From Streptomyces inhibens (GTDB lineage: Bacteria > Actinomycetota > Actinomycetes > Streptomycetales > Streptomycetaceae), in contig NZ_QUAC01000209.1 in NCBI RefSeq assembly GCF_003389455.1, forward strand, positions 1-64,000: 64,000 bases of DNA. The letters are read 5' to 3'. Under the pieces are notes generated by a model. The model did not search any database and was not told the origin of the DNA. It saw nothing but the letters and a program-made list of their open reading frames with translations. Positions 1 to 8,174 of the stretch are shown here, piece by piece. Position numbers and translations under genes: made by a program. Each line of letters opens with the position of its first letter. The first letter of the stretch is position 1.

Positions 1-691
1 CGCGGCGGCCGGGCTCCGCCGTCGCGCCGTGCGGTCCCGGCTGCGCGGGCGGGCCGGCCGGGGCCGCGTTCTTCGACTTGCTGCGGGCGCGGAGGAACTC
101 GATGGCGATCGGGACCACGGAGATCAGCACGATCGCGATCAGGATCAGCTCGATGTGCTTGTGGACGAACTCGACATTGCCCAGCGAGGCGCCGAGGAGC
201 GTGACTCCGGCGCCCCACAGGGCGCCGCCGATGACGTTGAAGGTGAGGAAGGAGCGGTAGTTCATCCGGCTCACGCCCGCGATGATCGGCGTGAACGTAC
301 GGACGATCGGCACGAAGCGGGCCAGGACCAGCGACTTGGGGCCGTACTTCTCGAAGAACACATGCGCCTTCTCCACGTTCTCCTGCTTGAAGAGCCGGGA
401 GTCGGGGCGCTTGAAGAGCGAGGGGCCGACCTTGCGGCCGAAGAGATAGCCGGCCTGGTCGCCCAGGACGGCGGCCAGCACGACCAGCGCGCATACCGCC
501 CACAGCGGCTTGTCCAGCTTGTTGGTCGTCACCAGCAGACCGGTGGTGAACAGGAGCGAGTCGCCCGGCAGGAAGAAGCCGATCAGCAGGCCGGACTCCG
601 CGAAGACGATGACCAGGACACCGATCAGGCCGAATGTCGCGATCAGATAGTCCGGGTCCAGCCACTGCGGGCCGAGCGCGAGAGTATTCAC
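1..691 (-). CDS. DedA/SNARE-associated family membrane protein (3' end outside window)
   Basis: This frame is open from a GTG at 691 to the left edge, 230 codons with no stop, so the C-terminus is missing. An AGGAG lies about 9 nt before the GTG. The protein starts MNTLALGPQWLD and has the DedA pattern: a hydrophobic first segment, then GFFLPGDSLLF, a glycine-rich FG(R)KVGP segment, and the family signature around residues 125-150 (FVPIVRTFTPIIAGVSRM, with the conserved Arg and Gly). Three or four hydrophobic segments and a lysine-rich, then Pro/Ala/Gly-rich, cytosolic tail follow. DedA proteins are inner-membrane proteins linked to lipid-carrier recycling and envelope homeostasis; the substrate of this one cannot be told. 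It stands alone and divergent from the broken gene at 912. Confidence 0.9.
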   Translation of the reverse strand, partial: MNTLALGPQWLDPDYLIATFGLIGVLVIVFAESGLLIGFFLPGDSLLFTTGLLVTTNKLDKPLWAVCALVVLAAVLGDQAGYLFGRKVGPSLFKRPDSRLFKQENVEKAHVFFEKYGPKSLVLARFVPIVRTFTPIIAGVSRMNYRSFLTFNVIGGALWGAGVTLLGASLGNVEFVHKHIELILIAIVLISVVPIAIEFLRARSKSKNAAPAGPPAQPGPHGATAEPGRR

Positions 692-911
692 GGGGTGAAG
701 GCTCCTGGGTCGAGGGCGCCGGATCGTGCGGTGCGACGAGCGAAGCGACGGGGTGAAGGCGCGTGTGCGGCCCAAAACTATCAACGCCAGGCGACCCCCC
801 TTGGTTCCAGGCGGGCGCAGCCGGCCCCCGCCGGTCCCCACCCGACCGCTCCCCGACCGCTGGCCGCGCCCGCCGGACCGGGTGATGCTGGCCCGTAAGG
901 AGGTGCGCACC

Positions 912-1318
912 ATGGGCATCGAGGATTACGGCGGCGGACAGCACACGCAGTCCGACGTCCTGGTGGTCACGACCAATGACGTCCCGGGGTTTCATGTGGA
1001 CCGGGTGATCGGCGAGGTCTTCGGCCTGACGGTGCTTCCCCAAGCTCTCGGCTGCGCTCAAGCAGGGGAGACCCCATTCGCCACCTCGGCAGCCAGATCG
1101 GCGCGGGCCTGAAGTCGCTGGTCGGCGGCGAGCTGCGGGGCCTGACCAAGACCCTTGTCGAGACCCGTAACCAGGCGATGGAACGGCTGGTGGAGCAGGC
1201 CCGCTCGCGCGGTGCGAACGCGGTGCTGATGTTCCGCTTCGATGTCACGGAGGCCGCCGACGTGGGCACCGAGGTGTGTGCCTACGGGACGGCCGTGGTG
1301 CTCGCCCCGCTGAGCTGA
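912..1318 (+). pseudogene. YbjQ/UPF0145 (DUF74) family gene disrupted by a palindromic insertion
   Basis: Translation from the ATG at 912 (GGAGG upstream) gives a normal YbjQ N-terminus (VLVVTTNDVPGFHVDRVIGE VFGLTV) up to position 1034 in frame 0. The rest of the family (HLGSQIGAGLKSLVGGEL, a helix rich in Glu/Arg, then the NAVLMFRFD and CAYGTAV strands) resumes at 1082 in another frame and ends with TGA at 1316-1318. The family normally has about three residues between the two blocks; here there are 47 nt, so roughly 38 extra bases, which is not a multiple of three. The extra bases look like a short hairpin-forming element (see 1035-1075). YbjQ proteins are small pentameric proteins of unknown function. 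Everything outside the insertion is well conserved, so the disruption looks recent. Confidence 0.8.
1035..1075. repeat. MITE-like palindromic element inside the YbjQ gene
   Basis: The stretch begins CTTCCCCAAGCTCTCGGCT and ends AGCAGGGGAGACCCC. It can fold with CCCC/GGGG outer arms and a partial GCT/AGC inner stem. From memory, very similar palindromes (CCCCAAGCTCTCGGCTTCGC followed by TCGAGCAGGGG) recur between genes in many Streptomyces genomes. Here the element sits inside a reading frame. Its exact ends are inferred from where the host protein family resumes. No second copy was noticed in the window. Confidence 0.65.
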
Positions 1319-1335
1319 GCCCCCAAGAGGACGGA

Positions 1336-1372
1336 CCGTACGGGCCGAGTGCGCGCTCCCCGGCCCGTACGG
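1336..1372. terminator. Bidirectional hairpin between convergent genes
   Basis: Perfect 12-bp inverted repeat CCGTACGGGCCG / CGGCCCGTACGG with a 13-nt loop. It lies 17 nt after the YbjQ stop and overlaps the approach to the stop of the MerR gene on the other strand. No U-tract follows, which is usual in Streptomyces. Confidence 0.75.
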
Positions 1373-1373
1373 A

Positions 1374-2132
1374 TCACTGGTGACGGGCCGTGTTGGCCAG
1401 GATCGCGTCACGCATATAGACGGCGAGGCCGGTCCTGATCGCCTCGTAGGTGGCGGTGAACCGCTCATCGGCGACATACATCTCGCCGAGGCAGGTGTGG
1501 AACTCGTGGCTGCACTCGTAGTACGCACCGCAGATGAACTGCCGGTGCTCCTCGGCGACATCCATCGCCGCCTCCGAGTCCGCCGGCACGCCCTGCGCGA
1601 GCTGATCCGCCATCTTGCGGTGGATGGCGTCGAACTCGGCCGTCACCCGCTTCCAGTCGTCCTTGGTGTACGCGGCCGTCCTGCGCTGCGACTCCTTGTA
1701 GGCCTCGGTGTGGCCCCAGCGCTCCTCGACCTCCGCGGCGTGCTCGTCGGGGTCGAAGTCCCCGAAGACCTCGAACTTCTCCTCCGGTGTGAGCCGTACA
1801 TTCATCCTGCGTGCCTCCATCGCGTGTTCGACGGCGGCGGCCATCTCCTGGAGTTTGCCGATCCGTGCGGTCAGCAGGTCGTGCTGGCGCCGCAGATGTT
1901 CCTGCGGGTCCACGTGCGGATCGTCCAGGAGGGCCGCGACCTCGTCGAGCGGAAAGCCGAGCTCCCGGTAGAACAGGATCTGCTGCAGCCGGTCCAGGTC
2001 GTCATCGCCGTAGCGCCGGTGACCTGCGTGGTTGCGCTCGCCGGGCTGCAACAGGCCGATCTCGTCGTAGTGGTGCAAGGTGCGCACCGTCACGCCGGCG
2101 AAGGCCGCGACCTGCCCTACCGAATAACTCAC
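1374..2132 (-). CDS. MerR-family regulator with TipAS-type ligand domain (TipA-like)
   Basis: A 252-aa protein starting at a GTG at 2132 (GGGAGCGGAA upstream). The frame is open much further upstream, but that extension has no family similarity. Residues 1-70 are a MerR winged helix (YSVGQVAAFAGVTVRTLHHY, then DEIGLL, GHRRY). Residues 70-110 are the dimerising coiled coil. Residues 115-250 match the TipAS/SkgA antibiotic-recognition fold (EVFGDFDPDEHAAEVEERWG, the helix around W-K-R-V, and the Tyr/Trp/His-rich C-terminal half with FHTCLGEMYVADERF). TipA-type regulators bind thiopeptide-like compounds and activate their own promoter and efflux genes. The divergent LysE-type exporter at 2247 is a plausible target. 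The ligand is unknown. Confidence 0.88.
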   Translation of the reverse strand: MSYSVGQVAAFAGVTVRTLHHYDEIGLLQPGERNHAGHRRYGDDDLDRLQQILFYRELGFPLDEVAALLDDPHVDPQEHLRRQHDLLTARIGKLQEMAAAVEHAMEARRMNVRLTPEEKFEVFGDFDPDEHAAEVEERWGHTEAYKESQRRTAAYTKDDWKRVTAEFDAIHRKMADQLAQGVPADSEAAMDVAEEHRQFICGAYYECSHEFHTCLGEMYVADERFTATYEAIRTGLAVYMRDAILANTARHQ

Positions 2133-2246
2133 TTCCGCTCCCTTCTCGGTACGCACTCCACGATGTGTCCTCACGCCACGTGAGGTGCAAGTCCGCATCC
2201 TGAAAAACCGGTGAGGGGGCGGCTCGGGGGTGCGATCCTGCCGCAC

Positions 2247-2912
2247 ATGCTGGGGATAACGGATCTGTCCACATATCTGGTGGGGCTGGCGCTGATCATT
2301 CTGCTGCCGGGCCCGAATTCGCTCTACGTCGTCTCGGTGGCGGCGCGGCGCGGCCCGCGGGTGGCGTACCGGGCGGCGGCCGGTGTGCTGTGCGGTGACA
2401 CGGTACTGATGACGCTGTCGGCGGGCGGGGTGGCCTCGCTGCTGCAGACCAGCCCGGTGCTCTTCGCGATCGTCAAGTTCGCCGGCGCGGGCTATCTGAC
2501 GTGGCTCGCGGTCGGGATGCTGCGCGGCGCCTGGGCGCTGTGGCGCGGCCGGGAGACGCGCAAGGCGGCGCGGAGCGACGGGGCGTCCGAGGCGCCGAAG
2601 GAGGCCGTCGAGCGGCCGTTCCGCAGGGCGCTGGTGGTCAGCCTGCTCAACCCGAAGGCGATCTTGTTCTTCATCTCCTTCTTCGTGCAGTTCGTGGATC
2701 CGGCCTATGCCCATCCGGTGCTGTCGTTCCTGACGCTGGGCGCCTGGGCGCAGCTGTTCAGCTTCACCTATCTGTCGGTCCTGATCTTCAGCGGGACGTT
2801 TCTGGCGGCGACCTTCCGCCGCCGCAAGCGGCTGACGGCCGGGCTGTCCGCGGGCGCCGGCGCGGCGTTCCTGGGCTTCGCCGCGAAGCTGTCGCTGGCC
2901 AGCGCGAGCTGA
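2247..2912 (+). CDS. LysE/RhtB-family amino-acid exporter
   Basis: A 221-aa integral membrane protein. It carries the LysE family N-terminus (YLVGLALIILLPGPNSLYVV, the PGPN motif), about six hydrophobic segments, and the second conserved block NPKAILFFISFFVQF around residue 148. The ATG at 2247 was chosen because the family starts just before this first membrane helix; a GTG at 2211 would add 12 residues. LysE proteins export amino acids or their analogues. Its promoter region faces the TipA-like regulator, so co-regulation is possible but not shown. Confidence 0.88.
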   Translation: MLGITDLSTYLVGLALIILLPGPNSLYVVSVAARRGPRVAYRAAAGVLCGDTVLMTLSAGGVASLLQTSPVLFAIVKFAGAGYLTWLAVGMLRGAWALWRGRETRKAARSDGASEAPKEAVERPFRRALVVSLLNPKAILFFISFFVQFVDPAYAHPVLSFLTLGAWAQLFSFTYLSVLIFSGTFLAATFRRRKRLTAGLSAGAGAAFLGFAAKLSLASAS

Positions 2913-2972
2913 GCAGGCGTTGAACGGGCCGCTGAGCGTGCACTGAGCGCTGCTCCACGGCCGTACGGGAAC

Positions 2973-3009
2973 GGGCGGGCGGGCACCCACGACGGGTGGC
3001 CGCCCGCCC
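2973..3009 (+). terminator. Terminator after the LysE gene
   Basis: GGGCGGGCGG pairs with CCGCCCGCCC, and an inner CACCC/GGGTG stem follows after one mismatch. The structure lies 60 nt after the lysE-like stop and before wrbA. Confidence 0.75.
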
Positions 3010-3086
3010 CTTGCGCTTCCACTGGCCGAACCCTGGAGGCCACCCACCCCTTATGCCCTTATTGTCGGGTTCCAGGAGGTGCGCCC

Positions 3087-3710
3087 ATGCCCGTGCACGA
3101 CGTGAAGGTCGCCGTCATCTACTACTCCTCGACCGGCACCATCGCCGAGCTCGCACAGCTGATCGCGGACGCCGCCGAGCACGCCGGGGCCGACGTACGA
3201 CTGCGCCGGACGGCCGAACTCGCCCCGCAGACCGCGATCGACGCCAACCCGGCCTGGGCCGCCAACGCCAAAGCCACGGCGGACATCCTGGAGGCCACCC
3301 ACGAGGACATGCTCTGGGCGGACGCGGTGATCTTCGGGACCCCCACCCGCTTCGGCAATGTGACCTCCCAGCTCAAGCAGTACCTCGACACGCTGGGCGG
3401 CCTCTGGCAGCAGGGCAGGCTGGCCGACAAGGTCTACAGCGGCTTCACCGCGAGCGCCACCCCGCACGGCGGCCAGGAATCCACCCTGCTCGCGCTCTAC
3501 AACACCGTCCACCACTTCGGCGGCATCCTCATCGCACCGGGCTACACCGACCCGGCGAAGTTCACCGACGGCAATCCCTACGGCACCTCCCATGTCGGCG
3601 GCCCGGAAACTCCGCTCGACGACCCCGCCCGCACCGCCGCCCGCATCCAGGCGGTGCGCGTGGTGAAGTTCACCAAGGCCATCAAGCACGGCCTTTCACA
3701 GGCCAGTTGA
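3087..3710 (+). CDS. wrbA: WrbA-type NAD(P)H:quinone oxidoreductase
   Basis: A 207-aa flavodoxin-like protein with AGGAGG 8 nt before the ATG. The FMN phosphate-binding loop is YYSSTGTI at residues 12-19. The WrbA signature follows: GTPTRFGNVTSQLKQYLD at about residues 89-106, then the SATPHGGQE block and the GGTP-like substitution DGNPYGTSHVGG near residue 170. WrbA proteins are tetrameric FMN enzymes that reduce quinones by two electrons and so limit redox cycling; they are cytosolic. Glutamate decarboxylase starts 16 nt after the stop, so the two are probably co-transcribed as a stress-linked pair. Confidence 0.92.
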   Translation: MPVHDVKVAVIYYSSTGTIAELAQLIADAAEHAGADVRLRRTAELAPQTAIDANPAWAANAKATADILEATHEDMLWADAVIFGTPTRFGNVTSQLKQYLDTLGGLWQQGRLADKVYSGFTASATPHGGQESTLLALYNTVHHFGGILIAPGYTDPAKFTDGNPYGTSHVGGPETPLDDPARTAARIQAVRVVKFTKAIKHGLSQAS

Positions 3711-3726
3711 CGGGTAGTGGCGACAG

Positions 3727-5142
3727 ATGACACTGCACAAAGGCGCATCAGCATCCGACCGCAAGCGCACCGGACACCCGGTCAACCCCTTCTACGGCGA
3801 GGCCGACCCCGTCGCCGGCATGGCCACCTCACCACCGCGGCACACGCTGCCCGACGGACCGGTCTCCCCGCACACCGCCTACCAGTTCGTGCACGACGAG
3901 CTGATGCTGGACGGCAACTCCCGGCTGAATCTGGCGACGTTCGTGACGACCTGGATGGAGCCGCAGGCCGGTGTCCTGATGGCGGAGTGCCGGGACAAGA
4001 ACATGATCGACAAGGACGAGTATCCGCGCACCGCCGAACTGGAGAGGCGGTGCGTGGCGATGATCGCCGACCTGTGGCACGCCCCCGTGCCGTCGGCCGC
4101 CGTCGGCTGCTCCACCACCGGGTCGAGCGAGGCCTGCATGCTCGCCGGGATGGCCTTCAAGCGGCGCTGGATGCAGCGCAACCAGGACCGCTATCCGGGC
4201 CGGGCCCGGCCCAACCTCATCATGGGCGCCAACGTCCAGGTCTGCTGGGAGAAGTTCTGCAACTTCTGGGAGGTCGAGGCGCGCCAGGTCCCGATGGAGG
4301 GCGACCGCTTCCACCTCGACGCGGCCTCCGCGGCCGAGCTGTGCGACGAGAACACCATCGGCGTGGTGGCGATCCTCGGCTCGACCTTCGACGGGTCCTA
4401 CGAGCCGGTGGCCGAGATCTGCGCGGCGCTCGACGAGGTCCAGGAACGAACGGGCTGGGACATCCCGGTCCATGTGGACGGCGCGTCCGGCGCCATGATC
4501 GCGCCGTTCCTCGACCCGGAGCTGGTGTGGGACTTCCGGCTGCCGCGGGTCGCCTCCATCAACACCTCCGGCCACAAATACGGCCTGGTCTACCCGGGCG
4601 TCGGCTGGGCGCTGTGGCGCGATCAGCAGGCACTGCCCGAGGAGCTGGTCTTCCGCGTCAACTACCTGGGCGGCGATATGCCGACCTTCGCGCTCAACTT
4701 CTCCCGGCCCGGCGCCCAGGTCGTCGCGCAGTACTACACCTTTCTGCGGCTCGGCCGGGACGGCTACCGCGCCGTACAGCAGGCGACCCGGGACGTGGCC
4801 CGCTCGATGGCCGAACGGATCAGCGCACTGGGCGACTTCACGCTGCTCACCCACGGCGATCAGCTGCCGGTCTTCGCCTTCACCACCGCCGACGACGTCA
4901 CCGCCTTCGACGTCTTCGATGTGTCCCGGCGGATGAAGGAGCGCGGCTGGCTGATCCCCGCCTACACCTTCCCGCCGAACCGCGAGGAGCTGTCCGTCCT
5001 GCGCGTGGTCTGCCGCAACGGCTTCTCCCAGGACCTCGCCGACCTGTTCCTCTCGGACCTGGAACAGCTGCTGACCGAACTCAGGGAACAGCCGGGCCCG
5101 ATGGGGCGGCCGGAGAATGTCGCCACGGCCTTCCACCACTGA
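3727..5142 (+). CDS. gadB: Glutamate decarboxylase (PLP-dependent)
   Basis: A 471-aa group II PLP decarboxylase of the bacterial/plant GAD type. It begins with the family's HPVNPFYGEADP block near residue 16 and has the SSEACMLAGMAFKRRW segment. The PLP-lysine is Lys284 in SINTSGHKYG, preceded by HVDGASGAMIAPF. The Tyr/Phe-rich NYLGGDMPTFALNFSRPG loop follows. The enzyme converts glutamate to GABA and CO2 while consuming a proton, which aids acid resistance or feeds the GABA shunt. The short C-terminus ends FHH. The gene lies 16 nt after wrbA. No antiporter gene is adjacent, so a classical acid-resistance pair is not evident. Confidence 0.93.
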   Translation: MTLHKGASASDRKRTGHPVNPFYGEADPVAGMATSPPRHTLPDGPVSPHTAYQFVHDELMLDGNSRLNLATFVTTWMEPQAGVLMAECRDKNMIDKDEYPRTAELERRCVAMIADLWHAPVPSAAVGCSTTGSSEACMLAGMAFKRRWMQRNQDRYPGRARPNLIMGANVQVCWEKFCNFWEVEARQVPMEGDRFHLDAASAAELCDENTIGVVAILGSTFDGSYEPVAEICAALDEVQERTGWDIPVHVDGASGAMIAPFLDPELVWDFRLPRVASINTSGHKYGLVYPGVGWALWRDQQALPEELVFRVNYLGGDMPTFALNFSRPGAQVVAQYYTFLRLGRDGYRAVQQATRDVARSMAERISALGDFTLLTHGDQLPVFAFTTADDVTAFDVFDVSRRMKERGWLIPAYTFPPNREELSVLRVVCRNGFSQDLADLFLSDLEQLLTELREQPGPMGRPENVATAFHH

Positions 5143-5263
5143 GCCCGTCCGGCGGATCCCGGCGAACGGCGGGCGGAGGCGACTCTGGCCCCTTGCCCTA
5201 CGGTTTTGGAACATAAATAACAGACTCTTGCGATCATGCCTGTTGACCTGCAGATACGCCCCA

Positions 5264-5908
5264 TCAGCTACGCCCGGAGGCTCCCCGGACATCCTTCGTC
5301 GCGTACGGGTTCTCCGCCCCGTCCCCGAGCACCCCGACGAACGGCTCCCCCTCGCCGGCGAAGACGTACGCCCCGCCCTCGATCCGCTCGATCAGCCCGC
5401 GCGTCCACTCGGCACCGCTGTCCGCGGAGTGCACCCACATGTTCATGATCTCGCCGATATGGCCGAGCTGGCCGGGCCCTTCCTCGGGTGTGTAGTACTC
5501 GGTGACCGTGCTCCGCCACTCCTGCAACGCCCGCACCCGCTCCTTGAGCAGCGCCACCGCCTCGTCCCGCGGCAGATCGACGACGAAGCCGATGGCCGCG
5601 CTGAGCATGTCGACCTTCTGGTCGGGCTGGGCCAGCGCCGCGCGCAGCAGCGCGAAGAACTCCGCCTCGCCCGCCGCGGTCAGCTCGTACTCGGTACGCG
5701 GCGGACCGCCGGCGGTGCTCGGCGCGAGGTCATGGGCGCGCAGCAGCCCCTGCTTGGCCATCTGCTTGAGCGCGTGGTAGATCGAGCCGGGCTTGGCGTT
5801 GGACCACTCGTGGGCGCCCCAGTACTCCAGGTCGTTGCGCACCTGATAGCCGTGCGCCCGGCCGTGCTGCCGCACGGCGCCCAGTACCAACAGCCGGATC
5901 GCCGACAT
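5264..5908 (-). CDS. PadR-family transcriptional regulator
   Basis: A 214-aa protein with the PadR winged-helix N-terminus: SAIRLLVLGAV, then HGYQVRNDLE, GSIYHALKQMAKQGLL and the TEYELTAAGEAEF wing. The C-terminal half (residues 90-214) is the helical PadR C-terminal dimerisation part. The ATG at 5908 has GGAGGAG directly before it; an ATG four codons upstream overlaps that site and is less likely. PadR repressors sense small aromatic or drug-like ligands and usually control a neighbouring gene. The gene at 5972 (DinB), 63 nt upstream on the same strand, may be co-transcribed. Confidence 0.88.
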   Translation of the reverse strand: MSAIRLLVLGAVRQHGRAHGYQVRNDLEYWGAHEWSNAKPGSIYHALKQMAKQGLLRAHDLAPSTAGGPPRTEYELTAAGEAEFFALLRAALAQPDQKVDMLSAAIGFVVDLPRDEAVALLKERVRALQEWRSTVTEYYTPEEGPGQLGHIGEIMNMWVHSADSGAEWTRGLIERIEGGAYVFAGEGEPFVGVLGDGAENPYATKDVRGASGRS

Positions 5909-5971
5909 CGTCTCCTCCATCCCTCGCGCGCCCTTGCCGTCAGCCTAGAGCGCGCCGGGACGGGACCCGCG

Positions 5972-6520
5972 CTACGCCTCCCGCGCCCCGCGCTCCTCGT
6001 CCACCAGCTCAAAGGCGGTCTTGCCGTCCAGGGATTCCCGGATGATGTCGGCATGGCCCGCGTGCCGGGCCGTCTCCTCGATCAGATGCAGCACCAGCCA
6101 GCGCATCGACTGACGGGCCTCCGGCGGGAACCACGGGGCCTTCGGCAGCGGGAAGGTGTCGTCCAGGCTCGGCACGGTGCGGATGAACTCCTCCGTGCGC
6201 CGTGCGACGCCGTCCCAGAACGTCAGCACATCCGCCAGCGTCCGGCCGTCCTCCAGCTGGAAGCTCAGATGCCAGGTGTCCTGGTTCCGCTCGATGGAGT
6301 GCGGCCGCTCCTGCGCGGTCTCCACCCAGCCCTGCTCGGTCTCCGCGACATGCTTGACCAGTCCGGCCAGCGTCAGCTCACTGGCGCTCGGCCGCTCCGT
6401 CGCCCGGTCGTCGGTCAGCCCCAGGACCGCCCGCCGCAGCCCGCCGCGCTGGGCCTCCAGGAAGGCCAGCAGCGCGCCGCGCTCATCACCATGGGCCTCG
6501 GCAAGAACGTGAGTGGGCAT
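5972..6520 (-). CDS. DinB-family (DUF664-like) metalloenzyme
   Basis: A 182-aa protein, predicted four-helix bundle. It shows the DinB/DUF664 pattern: a first helix LLAFLEAQRGGLRRAVLGLT, LVKHVAETEQGW carrying the first histidine, and the C-terminal LVLHLIEETARHAGHADIIRE with two more histidines placed to form the divalent-metal site. The start at 6520 has AAAGG about 9 nt upstream; an open extension of 21 codons exists but is not conserved. Members include mycothiol- or bacillithiol-dependent transferases. The substrate here is unknown. Confidence 0.85.
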   Translation of the reverse strand: MPTHVLAEAHGDERGALLAFLEAQRGGLRRAVLGLTDDRATERPSASELTLAGLVKHVAETEQGWVETAQERPHSIERNQDTWHLSFQLEDGRTLADVLTFWDGVARRTEEFIRTVPSLDDTFPLPKAPWFPPEARQSMRWLVLHLIEETARHAGHADIIRESLDGKTAFELVDEERGAREA

Positions 6521-6632
6521 GAGAATCGCCTTTCGTGACATCCCTGGGCGGCCGGCGCTTCGCCGTCCGCCCTCCGACATCACTCAAGCTACGAGCCCTT
6601 GCGGTCAGCTTCTGTCCTCAACTCGCATCCGC

Positions 6633-8090
6633 TCAGAACGGGAACTGCGACCGCCCGTGCTGAATGGAGATCCACTTGGTGGTGGTGAAGGCCTCCACCA
6701 TCGCGTCACCGTTCAGCCGCCCGACCCCGGAGCTCTTCGCGCCGCCGAAGGGCACGATCGGCTCGTCGTGCACCGTGGCGTCGTTGACGTGGAACATGCC
6801 GGTGTCGATGCGCTTGGCGAACTGCACACCGCGCTCGATGTCGCCGGTGTGCACCGCGCCGCTGAGCCCGTACGGCGTCGCGTTGGTGAGCCGTACCGCC
6901 TCCTCGTCGCCGTCGAACGGGATCAGCAGCACGACCGGCCCGAAGATCTCCTGCGTGAGGAGCGGGGAGTCCTCCGGCAGCCCGCTCAGCACGCTCGGCC
7001 CCACGAGCGTGCCCCGGGTCTCGCCATGGAGGAGCGCCGAGGCGCCCTCGGCGACGGCGCGGTCCACCAGCGAGGTCATGGCCTCGGCCTGGCCCTCGTT
7101 GATCAGCGGGCCGATATGGGTCTGCGGGTCGGTGGGGTCGCCCACCTTGAGGGATGCGACCTTGGCGACGAACTTCTCGGTGAACTCCCGCTCGACGGCA
7201 CGGTCCACCAGCACGCGGTTGGCGGCCATACAGACCTGGCCCTGATGGACGAAGCGGCTGAAGACGGCGGCGTCCACGGCGTAGTCGACATCGGCGTCGT
7301 CGAGGACGACCAGCGCGCTGTTGCCGCCCAGTTCCAGCACCGTGTGCTTGAAGTTGGCGGCGGCGACCGTCGCGACATGCCGGCCGACCTTCTCCGAGCC
7401 GGTGAAGGAGATGGTCTTGGGCACCGGGTGGTCGATCAGCGCATCACCGATCTCGGCGATATCGGTGACCACGACATTGAGCACGCCCGCCGGCAGCCCG
7501 GCCTCCTCGAAGATCTTGGCGACCAGACCGCCGCCGCAGATCGGGGTGTTCTGGTGCGGCTTGAGGACGACGGCGTTGCCGAGCGCGATGGCCGGCGCGA
7601 CGGACTTGATCGACAGCAGGAAGGGGAAGTTGAAGGGGCTGATGACGCCGACCACACCGACCGGCAGCCGGTAGAGCCGGTTCTCCTTGCCGTCGATGGG
7701 CGAGGGCAGGATGCGGCCCTCGGCGCGCAGCGCCAGCTGAATCGCCTCGCGCAGGAACTCCCTGGCCAGATGGAGCTCGAAGCCCACCTTGGTGAGGGTG
7801 CCGCCGACCTCGGCGGCGATCGCCTCGGACAGCTCCGCCTCACGGTCGTCGATGATCCGCAGCACGCGCTCGAAGACCAGCCGCCGGCTGTACGGATTGG
7901 TGGCGCCCCACCCCCGCTGCGCGCGCTCGGCCGCGCGGTAGGCCTGGTCGATCTCCTCGACCGTGGCGACGGGTATGGAGGTCAGCTTCTCGCCGTTGTA
8001 AGGATTGAAGTCGACGATGTCCCATGAGCCGCTTCCTGAGCGCCACTCACCGTCGATGAACTGATAGGCCAAGTCGTCGAAGTAGGACAT
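6633..8090 (-). CDS. NAD(P)-dependent aldehyde dehydrogenase (benzaldehyde/vanillin-type)
   Basis: A 485-aa aldehyde dehydrogenase of normal length. The general base is Glu253 in VLELGGNS and the nucleophile Cys287 in GQVCMAANRV; the ISFTGSEKVG cofactor loop and PFNFPFLLSIKS proline-rich block are present, as is the C-terminal PFGGAKSSGVGRLNG. The sub-pattern (NPYSRRLVFERVL, SPFNFPF) is that of aromatic aldehyde dehydrogenases such as vanillin and benzaldehyde dehydrogenases, which oxidise the aldehyde to the acid. Substrate choice is an inference from the subfamily. The gene is monocistronic in appearance. Confidence 0.9.
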   Translation of the reverse strand: MSYFDDLAYQFIDGEWRSGSGSWDIVDFNPYNGEKLTSIPVATVEEIDQAYRAAERAQRGWGATNPYSRRLVFERVLRIIDDREAELSEAIAAEVGGTLTKVGFELHLAREFLREAIQLALRAEGRILPSPIDGKENRLYRLPVGVVGVISPFNFPFLLSIKSVAPAIALGNAVVLKPHQNTPICGGGLVAKIFEEAGLPAGVLNVVVTDIAEIGDALIDHPVPKTISFTGSEKVGRHVATVAAANFKHTVLELGGNSALVVLDDADVDYAVDAAVFSRFVHQGQVCMAANRVLVDRAVEREFTEKFVAKVASLKVGDPTDPQTHIGPLINEGQAEAMTSLVDRAVAEGASALLHGETRGTLVGPSVLSGLPEDSPLLTQEIFGPVVLLIPFDGDEEAVRLTNATPYGLSGAVHTGDIERGVQFAKRIDTGMFHVNDATVHDEPIVPFGGAKSSGVGRLNGDAMVEAFTTTKWISIQHGRSQFPF

Positions 8091-8174
8091 GCCATCCCGA
8101 TCTGGAGAACAAGGCGCTCAGGGCGCCGCATTGGGGGGTGCTGACTCCTGATGGTTCGCCATCCTACCGACGCG

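Noticed and set aside
1374-3047. A 557-codon version of the MerR regulator reaching to 3047
   Set aside because: The extra 305 residues overlap the LysE gene in antisense, have no family similarity, and the GTG at 2132 has a good ribosome-binding site at the family's normal start.
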